Shown: in pieces, positions 63,728 through 64,000 of the stretch
Position numbering within the stretch: the stretch's first letter is position 1
Layout of the letters: every line of letters begins with the position of its first letter
Assembly (NCBI RefSeq): GCF_900117425.1
Contig: NZ_FPEH01000015.1
Span: forward strand, 372,001-436,000
From: Novosphingobium sp. NDB2Meth1
GTDB taxonomy: Bacteria; Pseudomonadota; Alphaproteobacteria; Sphingomonadales; Sphingomonadaceae
DNA length: 64,000 bases
Direction of reading: 5' to 3'
The notes under the pieces: model-generated
What the model saw: the letters and a program-made list of their open reading frames with translations, nothing else
What the model was told of the DNA's origin: nothing
Databases searched by the model: none
Position numbers and translations under genes: made by a program

Positions 63728-64000
63728 ATGGCGCAGGTTAGGGGGGCGCAGGTTAGGGGGGCTCAGGTTCTGGGCTTTGGACAGCGCATCGGGGGCGTGG
63801 TGCAGACCGCGTTTGTCGTTGCGGATATCCATGCCGCGATATCCCATTTCCAGCGCGACCTCGGTGCAGGGCCGTTCTATCTGCTCGAGCATTTCCTGGG
63901 CGAAGGGCAAGTCTATCGCGGCGCGCCGTCGCAGGCCGATGTGGCCATTGCGATGGGCTTTGCCGGGCACATGCAGATCGAGCTGATCCAGCCGCTCGAC
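63728..64000 (+). CDS. VOC-family (glyoxalase-like) protein, 5' part only
   Basis: The frame starts at ATG 63728 and runs past the window edge (91 codons visible). After an unusual N-terminal repeat (AQVRG-AQVRG-AQVLG) the sequence becomes a VOC-type domain: VVQTAFVVADIHAAISHFQ and RDLGAGPFYLLEHF, with MQIELIQPLD at the edge, as in glyoxalase/bleomycin-resistance folds. Confidence 0.75.
   Translation, partial: MAQVRGAQVRGAQVLGFGQRIGGVVQTAFVVADIHAAISHFQRDLGAGPFYLLEHFLGEGQVYRGAPSQADVAIAMGFAGHMQIELIQPLD
63731..63775 (+). repeat. Three 15-bp tandem repeats at the start of the VOC gene
   Basis: Units 63731-63745 and 63746-63760 are identical (gcgcaggttaggggg); the third (63761-63775) differs at three positions. 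The repeat is in frame (5 codons), so slippage would change protein length without breaking the frame. The true start could lie after the repeat, for example at a downstream GTG. Confidence 0.75.

Overview
The window is GC-rich chromosomal DNA with dense, largely operonic gene packing, many GTG/TTG starts and alphaproteobacterial gene content: CcrM methylase, aa3-oxidase subunit IV beside three-part pntAA-pntAB-pntB, and the CrtY/CrtI/CrtB/CrtD carotenoid genes. CYP153-like and flavin monooxygenases and DoxX/entericidin-type small proteins point to the Sphingomonadales, most likely Novosphingobium or a close relative (inference from gene content; no rRNA is present). I see no tRNA, rRNA, IS element, prophage or CRISPR array.

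Layout. 1-3.1 kb: end of an unknown gene, then topA. 3.2-7.2 kb (minus): lepB-rnc-era-membrane protein-spermidine synthase-like operon. 7.3-12.1 kb (plus): pgi, glutathione reductase and two SDR enzymes. 12.1-16.9 kb (minus): a cytidine deaminase-like gene, a molybdopterin oxidoreductase/cytochrome b pair, and a P450/ATP-grasp pair. 17-23.5 kb: membrane protein + crtD (plus), then crtY-crtI-LOG-crtB (minus). 23.9-28.1 kb: a Baeyer-Villiger-type monooxygenase facing a CYP153-like P450/FMO operon. 28.2-30.2 kb: TPP riboswitch and thiC. 30.4-34.5 kb: small proteins (including a cystatin-like lipoprotein), dapD and a HAD nucleotidase. 34.5-37.8 kb: rnhB, ccrM, folP. 37.8-40.5 kb: CoA transferase and an NtrC-like regulator. 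40.6-43.7 kb: ctaJ-like subunit and pntAA/AB/B. 43.7-49.4 kb: permease, lipoprotein, dgt, entericidin-like peptide, acyl-CoA ligase, EamA transporter. 49.4-54.9 kb: an isolated cpaF and a cell-surface glycan group (GT2, methyltransferase, polytopic membrane protein, GtrA). 54.9-56.1 kb: EamA transporter and HNH protein. 56.2-62.5 kb: a biotin-dependent carboxylase operon facing an IclR regulator. 62.6-64 kb: MDR oxidoreductase and a truncated VOC-family gene.

Most striking signals: (1) nine GANTC sites packed into about 153 bp directly upstream of ccrM, part of them on a 9-bp register, suggesting strong methylation feedback on the methylase gene. (2) An IclR-linked operon encoding a Tm-1-like/UPF0261 protein, BCCP, biotin carboxylase, a divergent carboxyltransferase and a HAD phosphatase, whose substrate I cannot name. 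(3) An NtrC-type regulator carrying GAFPGA instead of GAFTGA. (4) A carotenoid locus expanded by crtD, a P450, an ATP-grasp enzyme and a LOG-type hydrolase. (5) Four kinds of palindromic intergenic elements at 3' ends of genes, and three convergent gene pairs that share one CTAG as both stop codons.
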